Source: Firmicutes bacterium HGW-Firmicutes-1 (GTDB taxonomy: Bacteria; Bacillota; Clostridia; Lachnospirales; Vallitaleaceae). Taken from it: a stretch of DNA of 64,000 bases. The translations under genes were made by a program, and so were the position numbers. Of this stretch, positions 1 to 8,221 are shown in pieces (position 1 is the first letter of the stretch; each line of letters starts with the position of its first letter). A model generated the notes under the pieces. It was not told where the DNA came from and made no database searches. It saw only the letters and a list, made by a program, of their open reading frames with translations. Location of the stretch: positions 124,001-188,000 of the forward strand of contig PHAG01000009.1 of assembly GCA_002841625.1 (NCBI GenBank), written 5' to 3'.

Positions 1-276
1 TGGGTATTGATTAAAGGAGGACATTTGGAGCATGCAGCAGATGACTTACTATTTAAAGATGGAGAAGCTATCTGGTTTGAGGGAGTAAAGATTGATAATG
101 CCAACACGCATGGAACTGGATGTACGCTATCTTCTTCAATAGCATGTAATCTTGCTAATGGACATACTATTGAAAAAAGTATTGCGAAGGCTAAAGGATA
201 TATTACAGGTGCGTTAAAAGCGCAACTTAACTTGGGAAGGGGAAATGGACCATTAAACCATTGCTATTTACTGTAA
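1..276 (+). CDS. thiD: Hydroxymethylpyrimidine/phosphomethylpyrimidine kinase, C-terminal part
   Basis: This is the last 91 codons of a ThiD-type ribokinase-fold kinase whose 5' part lies outside the window; the frame is open from base 1. ThiD phosphorylates HMP and HMP-phosphate with ATP in the pyrimidine branch of thiamine synthesis in the cytoplasm. The diagnostic piece is the anion-hole/catalytic motif NTHGTGCTLSSSIACNLA, with the preceding VLIKGGH strand. Both are typical of ThiD and of the ThiD half of ThiDE fusions. The protein ends soon after the final helix, so this is not a fusion to ThiE. Nothing in the first 400 bases shows how it is regulated. A related kinase such as PdxK is possible but fits the motif less well. 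Confidence 0.9.
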   Translation, partial: WVLIKGGHLEHAADDLLFKDGEAIWFEGVKIDNANTHGTGCTLSSSIACNLANGHTIEKSIAKAKGYITGALKAQLNLGRGNGPLNHCYLL

Positions 277-415
277 GTATCATTTTAGTTACATAAAACT
301 TGTAACTGAAGAGTGACCATGCTAAAATGTGATTGTAGCAATGCATTAAGGTAACGGATTAAATGCATGATTTTCATGCTCTTTAAAGACAAATCCTAAA
401 AGGAGTCATAAGCGT

Positions 416-1648
416 ATGAATATTAATTTTAGCAATCAAATGTCACCAATGACTCTTCGAATTAAAGACTCAGAAAAGGAAAGGTCATATCAATATAATT
501 GTATCTCTAGTTCTCTTTTGTGGTTTAGATTAGCAATTATTTTAGGTGTTACTATATATTTAAGCTTTTGCATTGTTGATTATTATCTGTTTAATTCATT
601 ATTACTAGCCTTTCTCAAAATTCGTTTATATATTGTTATACCCATTATCTTTATATCTTTTATTCTAACTTATTGGAGTAAGTATCCAAAGTATGCACAA
701 TGGATTAATGTATTTACTATTTTTGTTTCAGGTGCAGGTATTATTGGAATGGCTATTGTCGGTCGTGATCACCCAGAAATATCTCGAAGCTATGCAGGAT
801 TGGTTCCATATTTTTTGTATATATATGCTTTTTTAAGAATAAGATTCGTGTATGGAACCATTGTTGGAACAAGCTTATATATTTCTTATGTATTAGTTGA
901 GTGGCATATTTTAAAAACACCCTTTCCTATATTTATTGCAAATTCGTTCTATATGGGAGCATCAAATTTTGCAGGTATATGTGTTTCCTATCTTTTAGAA
1001 TATCAAGGTAAGAAGGAATACCTTCTGCAAGATAGACTAGAAGAGATTACAATGACAGATGCAATGACGGGGCTACATAATAGATACTATTATAACAAGA
1101 TTTGCATTAAGGATATTCGAAAATTTCTTGGTCACATCTCAGGCGATTCATTTAGAGAAAAACGTGCTCAGGATATCACTATTTCAAATTATGGTATTAT
1201 ACTGATGGATATAGATCATTTTAAAGAAATAAATGATACATATGGACATGATGTTGGGGACTTGGTTTTAGTAGAAGTTGCGAAGCTACTTAAAGATTAT
1301 GTTAGGGAAAGTGATGATGTATTGCGTTGGGGTGGAGAAGAATTCTTAATCATTCTGAAATCAACACAATATAATTTTATAAGTGAGTTTGTTCAGAATG
1401 TTGGAAGCTGTATTGAAAAGCAGGGATTTCATTTATCAAATGGTATGACCATCCAAACAAGATGTTCAATTGGGTTCTTATCCATACCATTTGGAGATGT
1501 TGGTAACGTCGATACGCTGATAAAATATGCAGATTTAGCACTATATAAAGCAAAAAATTCAGGTAGAAACAAGGCCTATCAAGCAATATTTGTTAAAGAT
1601 GCGTATGAATTTGTTGAAGTTAGTTGGAATGAGCGTATTAATGAGTAG
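416..1648 (+). CDS. Membrane-bound diguanylate cyclase (GGDEF)
   Basis: A 410-residue protein predicted to make cyclic di-GMP from two GTP at the membrane. Residues about 31-205 form a run of hydrophobic segments (five to six likely membrane spans). A GGDEF domain follows, starting near MTDAMTGLHNR (213 on). The active-site motif is GGEEF at 306-310, a catalytically competent variant. RESD at 297-300 sits exactly five residues before it and is a canonical RxxD product-inhibition (I) site. There is no EAL or PAS domain. The ATG follows AAAGGAG by about ten bases. The ligand of the membrane sensor part is unknown, and the gene stands alone between thiD and a tetR-type gene. Confidence 0.93.
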   Translation: MNINFSNQMSPMTLRIKDSEKERSYQYNCISSSLLWFRLAIILGVTIYLSFCIVDYYLFNSLLLAFLKIRLYIVIPIIFISFILTYWSKYPKYAQWINVFTIFVSGAGIIGMAIVGRDHPEISRSYAGLVPYFLYIYAFLRIRFVYGTIVGTSLYISYVLVEWHILKTPFPIFIANSFYMGASNFAGICVSYLLEYQGKKEYLLQDRLEEITMTDAMTGLHNRYYYNKICIKDIRKFLGHISGDSFREKRAQDITISNYGIILMDIDHFKEINDTYGHDVGDLVLVEVAKLLKDYVRESDDVLRWGGEEFLIILKSTQYNFISEFVQNVGSCIEKQGFHLSNGMTIQTRCSIGFLSIPFGDVGNVDTLIKYADLALYKAKNSGRNKAYQAIFVKDAYEFVEVSWNERINE

Positions 1649-1829
1649 TCACTGTAAATAATCAGATAGTTTATACCTGCTAACAAAGAAAACATAACAG
1701 TCATTTTAATAAATTTGACTTACCGATGGTAGATTCAAATTATATATTAAATTACATTGAATTAACTAAGATAGAGCTAGTTGAGGTTTTTATTAATTAC
1801 CTTGATTGGCTTTATTAAGTTATTGGGTA

Positions 1830-1858
1830 TTGACTTTGCGACTGGGTGGTCGTATAAT
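1830..1858 (+). promoter_or_regulatory. Sigma-A-type promoter of the TetR operon
   Basis: TTGACT (1830-1835), a 17-bp spacer and a perfect TATAAT (1853-1858). The spacer contains one of two near-identical palindromes thought to be TetR operators, so a bound repressor would block RNA polymerase directly. Confidence 0.8.
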
Positions 1859-1885
1859 TGAATTAGAGATGCGACCAGGTGGTCA
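1839..1885. promoter_or_regulatory. Two tandem palindromic operators for the TetR regulator
   Basis: CGACTGGGTGGTCG (1839-1852) lies between the -35 and -10 boxes. CGACCAGGTGGTCA (1872-1885) lies just past the start point. Both are imperfect dyads of the form CGACY-N4-RGTCR and match each other at most positions. Their starts are 33 bp apart, about three helical turns, so both dimers would bind the same DNA face. Assignment to the adjacent TetR gene is inference from position. Confidence 0.7.
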
Positions 1886-1920
1886 TAACTTGTATAAATA
1901 TTGACTAGGAGATGATACGA

Positions 1921-2553
1921 TTGCCGAAGAAATCTTTCGAAAAACTATCAGAAGAAAAGAAAAGTACTATTATAAATGCAGCTTTGGCTGAGTTTGGAAG
2001 CCATTCGTATCATGATAGTAGCCTAAATAACATCGTTAAGATAACTAAAATACCTAAGGGAAGCATTTATCAATATTTTGAAGATAAACTGGATTTATAC
2101 AAATATATTTTAATGTTAGCTACCAATGAAAAAATCTGTTTTTTTACTAAGGAAGCGGAGATTTCAAAGGAACTGTCAATATTTGAACTCGTTAAGATGC
2201 TTTTTAGAAAAGGTATACAATTTGCTTCTATGCATCCTCAGTTTGCAGCGGTAGGGAATCAATTTGCAAAGGAAACCAACGAAAAACTTAAAAAAGAAAT
2301 TTTGCAAGGAGCAAATGAATCAGGAGAAAGCTTTTTTACAGGGTTAGTGGAAGCGGCAAAGTTAAAGGGTGATATTGACAATAAGCTTAATACAAAAGCC
2401 TGTGTTCAAATGTTTATGACTTTAAATCAAGCAGTTCTTGATGAGATGCTAAAGAATTTTGAAATAGAAACAATAGGATTACATGAAGAAGAAATGTATG
2501 AATGGGTGGATCAATTGCTTGATATCTTGATAAATGGAATGAAATCAAACTAG
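1921..2553 (+). CDS. TetR/AcrR family transcriptional regulator
   Basis: About 210 residues with an N-terminal TetR helix-turn-helix; the segment KITKIPKGSIYQYFEDKLDLY is the recognition helix and its typical continuation. The C-terminal part is an all-helical ligand/dimer domain of unknown inducer. An upstream ATG at 1912 directly abuts AGGAG (1907-1911) and cannot use it. The TTG at 1921 is nine bases from AGGAG and gives a start PKKSFEKLSEEKK typical of the family, so TTG is preferred. It is probably autoregulated through the two palindromes in its promoter and co-transcribed with the membrane protein 25 bp downstream, its likely target. Confidence 0.88.
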   Translation: MPKKSFEKLSEEKKSTIINAALAEFGSHSYHDSSLNNIVKITKIPKGSIYQYFEDKLDLYKYILMLATNEKICFFTKEAEISKELSIFELVKMLFRKGIQFASMHPQFAAVGNQFAKETNEKLKKEILQGANESGESFFTGLVEAAKLKGDIDNKLNTKACVQMFMTLNQAVLDEMLKNFEIETIGLHEEEMYEWVDQLLDILINGMKSN

Positions 2554-2578
2554 ATTGAATGATCGGAGGGGTTGGATT

Positions 2579-3148
2579 ATGAAGCTTTTTTTACAGAAAA
2601 ACGATAAGAAAATTGCTATCATTTTTTTGATTTTTACCCTAGGCTTTTTAGTGCTATTTTTAACGAATCAAGAGTTTGTTGATTGGGCATATAGTAGACA
2701 TCAAAATATTTTGAGTTGGTATATAAGACCATTGTTTATAATTCCTATTTGTTGGTTTGCCTATAAGAAGAATTGGAGCGGCATATCAATAACAATATTT
2801 GCACTTTTCACTAGTATGTTTTGGTTCAATACGCCAGTAGAAGTTTCACCTGCTGTAGAAGAATTTTTAGCCTTTGAGAAGGAATATACTTTTGGTGATT
2901 GGAATTTTCAAAAGATATTCCTAAGTTTATCGATACCTTTGTTTATGTATTTACTAATAATTGCATTTTGGAAGAGAAAGTTAAAATATGGAGTTGCAGT
3001 AATTATTGGTGCAGCTGTACTGAAAGTTATTTGGAGCTTGGTTTTCGCAGGCGAATCAGGAGCTTCAATTATTAAGCCGGCAGTGACTGGACTAGTTATA
3101 TGCCTGGGAGTAGTATATATTTTTGTAAGAAAGAAAAAGAAGAGCTAA
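2579..3148 (+). CDS. Hypothetical six-span membrane protein in the TetR operon
   Basis: A 189-residue hydrophobic protein with about six predicted membrane spans and a basic C-terminal tail (VRKKKKS). It matches no family I can name. The start ATG at 2579 is preferred because GGAGGGG (2566-2572) lies six bases upstream. A reading from 2555 would add eight residues without a ribosome site. It follows the TetR gene by 25 bp and probably shares its promoter, so it may export or sense the TetR ligand; that role is inferred only from context. Confidence 0.7.
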   Translation: MKLFLQKNDKKIAIIFLIFTLGFLVLFLTNQEFVDWAYSRHQNILSWYIRPLFIIPICWFAYKKNWSGISITIFALFTSMFWFNTPVEVSPAVEEFLAFEKEYTFGDWNFQKIFLSLSIPLFMYLLIIAFWKRKLKYGVAVIIGAAVLKVIWSLVFAGESGASIIKPAVTGLVICLGVVYIFVRKKKKS

Positions 3149-3721
3149 TCATATATAAATTAAAATAGTCAGTAATTTAAAGCAGAATATTCTTTATAGT
3201 ACTGACTAGCTCTTGTTTTCACTGCGTTTATGTATATAGTTGCGCTGTCATTGTATGCTTGCTAAAAATGTTGTGAACTATACTTTAATGTGGGGCGGTG
3301 TTTTTTGTTATTACAAAAGAGAACAGGTGAGCAAATGAGCGCACCTGTTCTTTTAATTGGGGTATAGGTATCCTCAAAAGCAAATAACAACTCTATTTCT
3401 TAACACTAATCCATATCCATAAAAACATCTCCAGCTTCAATTATCGCGTATTCATTCAAAGCTTAAGAACTGATAAATAAGAATTGTTTTCACAATTTAT
3501 ACCTGTTTTTATTATTTAATATTGCACAGACTAAAATATGTTCTAATAACATTTTAGTTATAAAAGAAATTATCCGATAATAAAATATGTGGTTCGCCCT
3601 CATGAACCATTATTAGTGTATTATTTTATGAAATGGTATATTTTAATAGGACATTTAGTCGACGGTTACCATTGCCTGTAAATTACACAATTATCACATG
3701 TGATTAGGTAGGATGATAAAA
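3149..3721. other. Intergenic stretch without a recognised gene
   Basis: About 570 bp, very AT-rich. It holds the terminator at 3320-3355. A 6-bp inverted repeat (TGGTTC 3590-3595, GAACCA 3604-3609) with partly complementary AT-rich flanks lies about 110 bp before the small XRE regulator and could be its operator. No convincing ORF, tRNA or riboswitch was seen. Confidence 0.5.
3320..3355 (+). terminator. Intrinsic terminator
   Basis: Stem AGAACAGGTG (3320-3329) with CACCTGTTCT (3342-3351), ten perfect pairs, followed by a short T run. It lies about 170 bp after the membrane-protein gene and may end the TetR operon. Confidence 0.7.
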
Positions 3722-3916
3722 ATGACAATTCGAATTATTGTGAAAGAAATACGTTTGAAAAAAGATTTGTCTTTAAGAGATTTAGAAAAAAAATGCGGTA
3801 TAGCAAAATCTACACTTTCTAACATTGAGAATAATAATACTGATGCTAAGGTGTCAACACTTTGTAAAATAGCAAAGGGTATTGGGTGTTCCTTAGACGA
3901 ATTAGTGAAATACTGA
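3722..3916 (+). CDS. Small XRE-family helix-turn-helix regulator
   Basis: A 64-residue protein made almost entirely of one Cro/CI-type HTH domain: LRDLEKKCGIAKSTLSNIE holds the two HTH helices and TLCKIAKGIGCSLDELV is the closing helix. The ATG at 3713 abuts the AGGTAGG ribosome site, while the ATG at 3722 has nine-base spacing and is preferred. Single-domain XRE proteins of this size often control a neighbouring small operon or an integrated element. The only close partner is the 72-residue cysteine-containing protein 70 bp downstream. No phage genes are present nearby. Confidence 0.85.
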   Translation: MTIRIIVKEIRLKKDLSLRDLEKKCGIAKSTLSNIENNNTDAKVSTLCKIAKGIGCSLDELVKY

Positions 3917-3987
3917 ATAATACGAGCTCTTATAAACCTAAAACTTTGCATTGGAATTGAATGCATTGTTTATATGCGTAGTTGTAA

Positions 3988-4206
3988 TTGGGGGTGAAGG
4001 CTATAATTGGTATAGAATACATACGAGGATTGTCTGTTGACAAACTTGCAAAAGTACTAATTAGAAGCTGCCCATCGGATATTGGTTTAAAGAATCTTGA
4101 TCAATGTCCAATTGTTAAATGTACTATATGTTGGATTAATGCATTGGAAAGTGAAGTCGATGAAGAAGCAATTAGGTGTTTGATACAGGTATATGAGGAT
4201 ATTTAG
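3988..4206 (+). CDS. Hypothetical small cysteine-containing protein downstream of XRE regulator
   Basis: 72 residues if started at TTG 3988 (70 from GTG 3994). I do not recognise the family. Four cysteines are present, three of them in a central block (QCPIVKCTICW) that could bind metal, and the C-terminal part is acidic and helical. A G-rich stretch overlaps the start and the ribosome site is poor, so the start is uncertain. An in-frame stop at 3985 fixes the 5' limit. Its position 70 bp after the XRE gene suggests co-transcription. It could be a real accessory protein or a remnant. Confidence 0.5.
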   Translation: MGVKAIIGIEYIRGLSVDKLAKVLIRSCPSDIGLKNLDQCPIVKCTICWINALESEVDEEAIRCLIQVYEDI

Positions 4207-4232
4207 TCCTATTGATGATAACCTAAAGCAAA

Positions 4233-4262
4233 GAAAAAAGATGGTACAAATTCATACCATCT
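4233..4262 (-). terminator. Intrinsic terminator of the MerR gene
   Basis: Read on the minus strand: an 8-bp stem (AGATGGTA and TACCATCT, 4255-4262 and 4239-4246) with an 8-base loop, then a run of six Ts interrupted by one C. It lies directly after the MerR stop codon. Confidence 0.8.
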
Positions 4263-4272
4263 CTCGCTATCC

Positions 4273-5088
4273 CTACACCTTAACTTTTACAGGCACTTGA
4301 ATCTCAGTCAACCAATCTTCATTACTTTCCTTATTCCAAATACCATCGATAAAAGACTCTCGAGGAAAATCAAGAATATCATATTGATTTTCTTCGATCC
4401 ATTTAAAAATATAAGAGTATGCATCCCTTAAGGTTTCATAGGGTCCCTTATGAAGTGCACATGCTGCTAGTGGTACTTCGGGGATAACTTTAAACTTAAG
4501 AATCTCCGTATCTTTCTTCATCTCTGAAATCGCTTCACAGATCTCCACATCAATATCATGTTCCTTATACTCACCATCATGATAAATATTAAAGCAATAC
4601 TCGGGAACAGCGCATACACAACCTACATTTTCCATTTCTTTTGCCATCACATTTGGACACAAATCAAAAAACGTATCATAGCTAGGGACAATCTGGCGCA
4701 TTGAAGCCACGATGACTTCCGGAAGTGGTTTAATAACTGTAGTATACATAGAAAATTCAGCTCCTTTCATTAAATTGAAATAACTTCGTATTTGCATCAG
4801 TTTAGACTGTTCTTCACCGATTTGATTTAAAATATCCTGTTCCTTGAGTTTTAAAAACAGCTCCAGTGACTCTGGATTATTGAGACTTGCTTTAATGTCA
4901 TTGAGAGCAAGCCCCATTTGCTTTAAAGTTATGATTTTATGCAATCTGGGCAACTGATCCGACGTATAATATCGATAACCAGTGAATGGATCAACAAATT
5001 CAGGTTTAAGAAGTCCAATCTCATCATAGTGTCTGAGTGTTTTAGTTGTAATTTTATTAATGTTTGAAAACGTCCCTATAGAGAACAT
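4273..5088 (-). CDS. MerR-family regulator with GyrI-like effector-binding domain (BmrR type)
   Basis: 271 residues. The N-terminal MerR winged helix (about 1-70) includes TTKTLRHYDEIGLLKPEFVD and GYRYYTSDQL. A helical linker follows, then a GyrI-like/effector-binding domain (about 115-270) seen in multidrug-responsive activators such as BmrR. It probably senses a small hydrophobic or cationic compound. It would activate the adjacent ABC exporter and itself by realigning overlong promoters: both its own promoter and that of the exporter have the MerR-type 19-bp spacer with nearly the same dyad. The ligand is not known. Confidence 0.9.
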   Translation of the reverse strand: MFSIGTFSNINKITTKTLRHYDEIGLLKPEFVDPFTGYRYYTSDQLPRLHKIITLKQMGLALNDIKASLNNPESLELFLKLKEQDILNQIGEEQSKLMQIRSYFNLMKGAEFSMYTTVIKPLPEVIVASMRQIVPSYDTFFDLCPNVMAKEMENVGCVCAVPEYCFNIYHDGEYKEHDIDVEICEAISEMKKDTEILKFKVIPEVPLAACALHKGPYETLRDAYSYIFKWIEENQYDILDFPRESFIDGIWNKESNEDWLTEIQVPVKVKV

Positions 5089-5120
5089 GAAATCACCGTC
5101 CTATTTCCTTAGTTAAGAAC

Positions 5121-5151
5121 AGTATAAAGCTTACCCTAGGGGCAATGTCAA
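5121..5151 (-). promoter_or_regulatory. MerR-type 19-bp-spacer promoter of the regulator gene
   Basis: On the minus strand TTGACA (5151-5146), a 19-bp spacer and TATACT (5126-5121). The spacer holds a GC-centred dyad (GCCCCTAGGGTAAGC). A 19-bp spacer is the hallmark of MerR-activated promoters. The sequence is a close copy of the exporter promoter at 6683-6713. Confidence 0.85.
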
Positions 5152-5160
5152 CTACTATAT

Positions 5161-5904
5161 CTAATCCCAACGAAAGAATTTAACGGAAAGACTTAAGCTA
5201 ACAACTCCGACAACAATTAAAAGAAGAATGGAGATTACTAGATGATCAATCGGCTGACCTAAAGAAACGCCCTTTAATAGTTTAATCCCTTGAGTTAGTG
5301 GTAATACATTGGACACAGTTTGCAGACTTTTAGGTAATATTTCATAGGGTATTGTTGCTCCTGATAAAAAGAGCATTGGAAAGTAAATTATCGTACAGGT
5401 AAAATTAGCTGTTTTCATATTAGGAGCAAGGCTTGCAATCATTCCACCAAGAGAGAAAATTGCAAATGTAAGTAGGAAGTAAGCTAAAATAAAGTGGAAA
5501 ATAGATCCAATCATATGGTATCCAAAAAAAACCTTTAGCACAAGCCAGACTCCAATAGCTGACACAATTGCAATGAATAGGCTAATCATAATTTGTGCTA
5601 ATAGAAGCTGTAGCGGGCTGATAGGAGTCACTTTAAATCTTTTTAATATGTGTTTATGTCTATAATCTGCTAGATTAAGAGGTAAACCCATAAGACCACA
5701 AGCACAAATACCAATAGATATGAGCGCCCCAAAAGCTTGCTGATTTTTAGTAAAGACCGCACCTCCATAGGCTAGTTGATCTCCATTTATGAATCCTAGC
5801 AATAGTGCCATAGCCATTGGAAACAAGACTCCAAAGAAAATTGCTGAAAATTCTCTTGAAGCCAGTAACATTTCAGTTTTTAAAAGTGCTTTTAAAGATT
5901 TCAT
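5161..5904 (-). CDS. ABC-2 type exporter permease
   Basis: A 247-residue membrane protein with about six spans and the ABC-2 family layout: an N-terminal cytoplasmic helix (KSLKALLKTEMLLASREF) and the conserved FPMLFLSGATIPYEILP segment before the last spans. It would form the membrane channel for the ATPase gene it overlaps by ATGA (5901-5904), so the two are translationally coupled. The pair plus the MerR regulator looks like an inducible drug or peptide export module; the substrate cannot be told. Confidence 0.92.
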   Translation of the reverse strand: MKSLKALLKTEMLLASREFSAIFFGVLFPMAMALLLGFINGDQLAYGGAVFTKNQQAFGALISIGICACGLMGLPLNLADYRHKHILKRFKVTPISPLQLLLAQIMISLFIAIVSAIGVWLVLKVFFGYHMIGSIFHFILAYFLLTFAIFSLGGMIASLAPNMKTANFTCTIIYFPMLFLSGATIPYEILPKSLQTVSNVLPLTQGIKLLKGVSLGQPIDHLVISILLLIVVGVVSLSLSVKFFRWD

Positions 5905-6641
5905 ATTTTACATACCTCCTGTTCAGTAAAAAACAAATAAGCTTCTTCAAGGGTGCGTTGACCACTTGTGGTAATCACTCTATCAGGAGTGTCAAGTATG
6001 GTGGAGATCCCATTTTTCAAGATGCATATGCGGTCACAAAGATATTCAACTTCATCCATGTAATGTGAAGTTAAAAAAACTGTGACACCTTGATCTCTTA
6101 ACATTTCAATATACTTCCAGATTTCTCTACGTGCTTTAGGATCTAAGCCAGTGGTTAATTCATCTAGAAATACGATCTCTGGCTCATGAATAAACGCTAG
6201 AAGGATGGATAACTTTTGCTTTTCACCACCAGATAATTCTGAGATGAAATGACTGTATTTATCTTTTAAGGATAAGGTAGTTAGAAGTTCCTTCCAATCC
6301 AGAGTGTGGGTATAAAAACTGGAAGTTAATTCGCAAATTTCTTTTACCTTAAGCCTGTCTTGATAATGTCCTTGTTGGAATTGAACGCCCACTTTTTCGA
6401 ATAATTTCTTTCGATCCTTTTTAGGATCCATATCAAGTAATTGTATGGATCCTTCTTCATAATCCTTTGTTCCTAAAATACATTCAATGGTTGTTGATTT
6501 TCCTGCACCATTATGCCCAAGCAAACCGAAAATTTCGCCTTTTTGGATCTCTAGATTTAGATCTTTAACAGCCTGTAGGTCCTTATATGATTTTGAGAGT
6601 CTTTGAACAGTTAAAACAATTGGCTGGTTATTTTCAAACAT
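5901..6641 (-). CDS. ABC exporter ATP-binding protein
   Basis: 246 residues. Walker A GHNGAGKST at 42-50, signature LSGGEKQK, Walker B IVFLDELTTGLDP and the H-loop in TSHYMDEVEYL are all intact. The glutamate in LDE marks an active ATPase. It is of the CcmA/DRA subfamily that pairs with ABC-2 permeases. It is preceded by AGGAGG and a MerR-type promoter, and overlaps the permease gene by four bases. It probably powers export of a toxic or signalling compound sensed by the MerR protein. Confidence 0.94.
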   Translation of the reverse strand: MFENNQPIVLTVQRLSKSYKDLQAVKDLNLEIQKGEIFGLLGHNGAGKSTTIECILGTKDYEEGSIQLLDMDPKKDRKKLFEKVGVQFQQGHYQDRLKVKEICELTSSFYTHTLDWKELLTTLSLKDKYSHFISELSGGEKQKLSILLAFIHEPEIVFLDELTTGLDPKARREIWKYIEMLRDQGVTVFLTSHYMDEVEYLCDRICILKNGISTILDTPDRVITTSGQRTLEEAYLFFTEQEVCKI

Positions 6642-6682
6642 ATTTTACCTCCTATTCCTGATTATTTAGTTGCTTATTAGGA

Positions 6683-6713
6683 AGTATAAAGCTTTACCTA
6701 AGGTCAAAGTCAA
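6683..6713 (-). promoter_or_regulatory. MerR-type 19-bp-spacer promoter of the ABC exporter
   Basis: On the minus strand TTGACT (6713-6708), a 19-bp spacer with the dyad GACCTTAGGTAAAGC, and TATACT (6688-6683). Both boxes and most of the spacer match the regulator's own promoter, implying control by the same MerR protein. Confidence 0.87.
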
Positions 6714-6883
6714 GAGGTGAAATCATAAATTATTTTGGTCATTAAAATTTTTTTAATAATTGGAACGCCAACGGTGCTAATATCTTGATTAGTACCATAA
6801 GTTGCTTTATAATAACTTTAATGATCAATTTGTTAGAACTCAACAAATAAATGTATGCCAATCATAAATAAGGAGAAACAATA

Positions 6884-7711
6884 ATGTCCAATATCCAAAT
6901 AGTTACAGACAGCACAGCTTATATGCTACGAGAACAGGCGATAGAGAAAGAAATTGAAATAGTACCATTATCCGTTTACTTCAACGGTACGGTAACAAAT
7001 GAAGGATTTCCAGGAGAGTTTAATGACTTCTTTGAAGCTTTAATGACCTCAAAAGATTTCCCCACTACATCTCAACCTTCGGCTGAAGCATTTAAAAGTG
7101 TTTATGAAAAAGCACTTGCCTGTGACAAGGAAGTCATAGTAATCGTAATCTCCTCAAAACTGAGTGGAACTTATAATAGTGCATCTGTTGCAGCAAAGAT
7201 GGTTGATGAAAATCGTATATCGGTAATTGATTCAGAAACAACTGCATCTAACCTTAGAATCCTAGTAGAGCGAGCAAAAGAATTATCAGAAGAAGGAAAA
7301 CCGAGAGAAGAGATTGTAAAAATAATCAATGAAGAAAAGAGTAGGATGAGTATTAATTTAACAGTGGATACCTTAGATTATCTAAAAAAAGGTGGAAGAT
7401 TAACAGATATTCAGGCCTTTATTGGTTCGATTCTCAATATTAAACCTATCATTGCCCTTGTAGAAGGGAAACTTGTTCCAGTAGGTAAGGCAAGAGGGAA
7501 AAGTAAGGCAATTGATATGATGGTTTCAAATATTCCAATGGATGTGAAAATAATAAGTATTTGCCAAATATCTGCCCTGGAAGAAGCAGAACAGATAAAA
7601 CATATACTGTCTTCAAAGTTTGCGCATGCGCATATAAACATAGATGATTTAGGTCCAGTCATTGGAGCTCATTTAGGACCTAAAGCTATAGGAATATGTT
7701 TTACTTGGTAA
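6884..7711 (+). CDS. DegV family fatty-acid-binding protein
   Basis: A 275-residue DegV (FakB-like) protein. It starts VTDSTAYM, carries the TTSQPS loop and the SSKLSGTYNSA motif, and has VDTLDYLKKGGRL before the second domain, all family hallmarks. DegV proteins bind a fatty acid; FakB members present it to the kinase FakA for phosphorylation and use in phospholipid synthesis. No fakA is in the window. The ATG follows AAGGAG at good spacing. It may be co-transcribed with yjbQ 77 bp downstream. Confidence 0.95.
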   Translation: MSNIQIVTDSTAYMLREQAIEKEIEIVPLSVYFNGTVTNEGFPGEFNDFFEALMTSKDFPTTSQPSAEAFKSVYEKALACDKEVIVIVISSKLSGTYNSASVAAKMVDENRISVIDSETTASNLRILVERAKELSEEGKPREEIVKIINEEKSRMSINLTVDTLDYLKKGGRLTDIQAFIGSILNIKPIIALVEGKLVPVGKARGKSKAIDMMVSNIPMDVKIISICQISALEEAEQIKHILSSKFAHAHINIDDLGPVIGAHLGPKAIGICFTW

Positions 7712-7788
7712 GATATTTAAACCGAATACGGAGGGTTAGTAACATTGGCTATTTAAGCTATATAAGAAAAAAAGGGAGGTAATATTGC

Positions 7789-8205
7789 ATGAAGTCTTAC
7801 AGAAAAGAATTGAATTTTAATATTCCAACAAGAAGAGGGTATGTAAATATTACCCAGCAGGTTCAACAATGTATTCATGAAAGTGGGGTTAAAGAAGGTC
7901 TTGTACTTGCAAATGCGATGAACATTACAGCAAGTGTTTTTATAAATGATGATGAATCAGGATTACATCAAGACTTTGAAAAATGGTTAGAAGTATTAGC
8001 ACCTGAAAAACCCCATAGCCAATATAAACACAATGGTTATGAAGACAATGCGGATGCCCATTTAAAAAGGCAATTGATGGGGAGAGAAGTGGTTGTTGCG
8101 ATAACAAATGGCAAGTTAGATTTTGGGACTTGGGAACAAATCTTTTATGGCGAGTATGATGGTAAGCGACAAAAACGAGTGCTTGTTAAAATTATTGGAG
8201 AGTAG
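7789..8205 (+). CDS. yjbQ: YjbQ family (UPF0047) protein
   Basis: 138 residues, the usual size for the YjbQ/UPF0047 family. Conserved pieces are [19 protein letters not shown], the [15 protein letters not shown] histidine-containing stretch and [18 protein letters not shown] near the C-terminus. Members have weak thiamine-phosphate synthase activity in complementation tests, but their true role is unsettled. A strong GGGAGG site precedes the ATG. It is convergent with the metallopeptidase gene, 16 bp away. Confidence 0.93.
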   Translation: MKSYRKELNFNIPTRRGYVNITQQVQQCIHESGVKEGLVLANAMNITASVFINDDESGLHQDFEKWLEVLAPEKPHSQYKHNGYEDNADAHLKRQLMGREVVVAITNGKLDFGTWEQIFYGEYDGKRQKRVLVKIIGE

Positions 8206-8221
8206 AGTTTTAATTAGTGTA

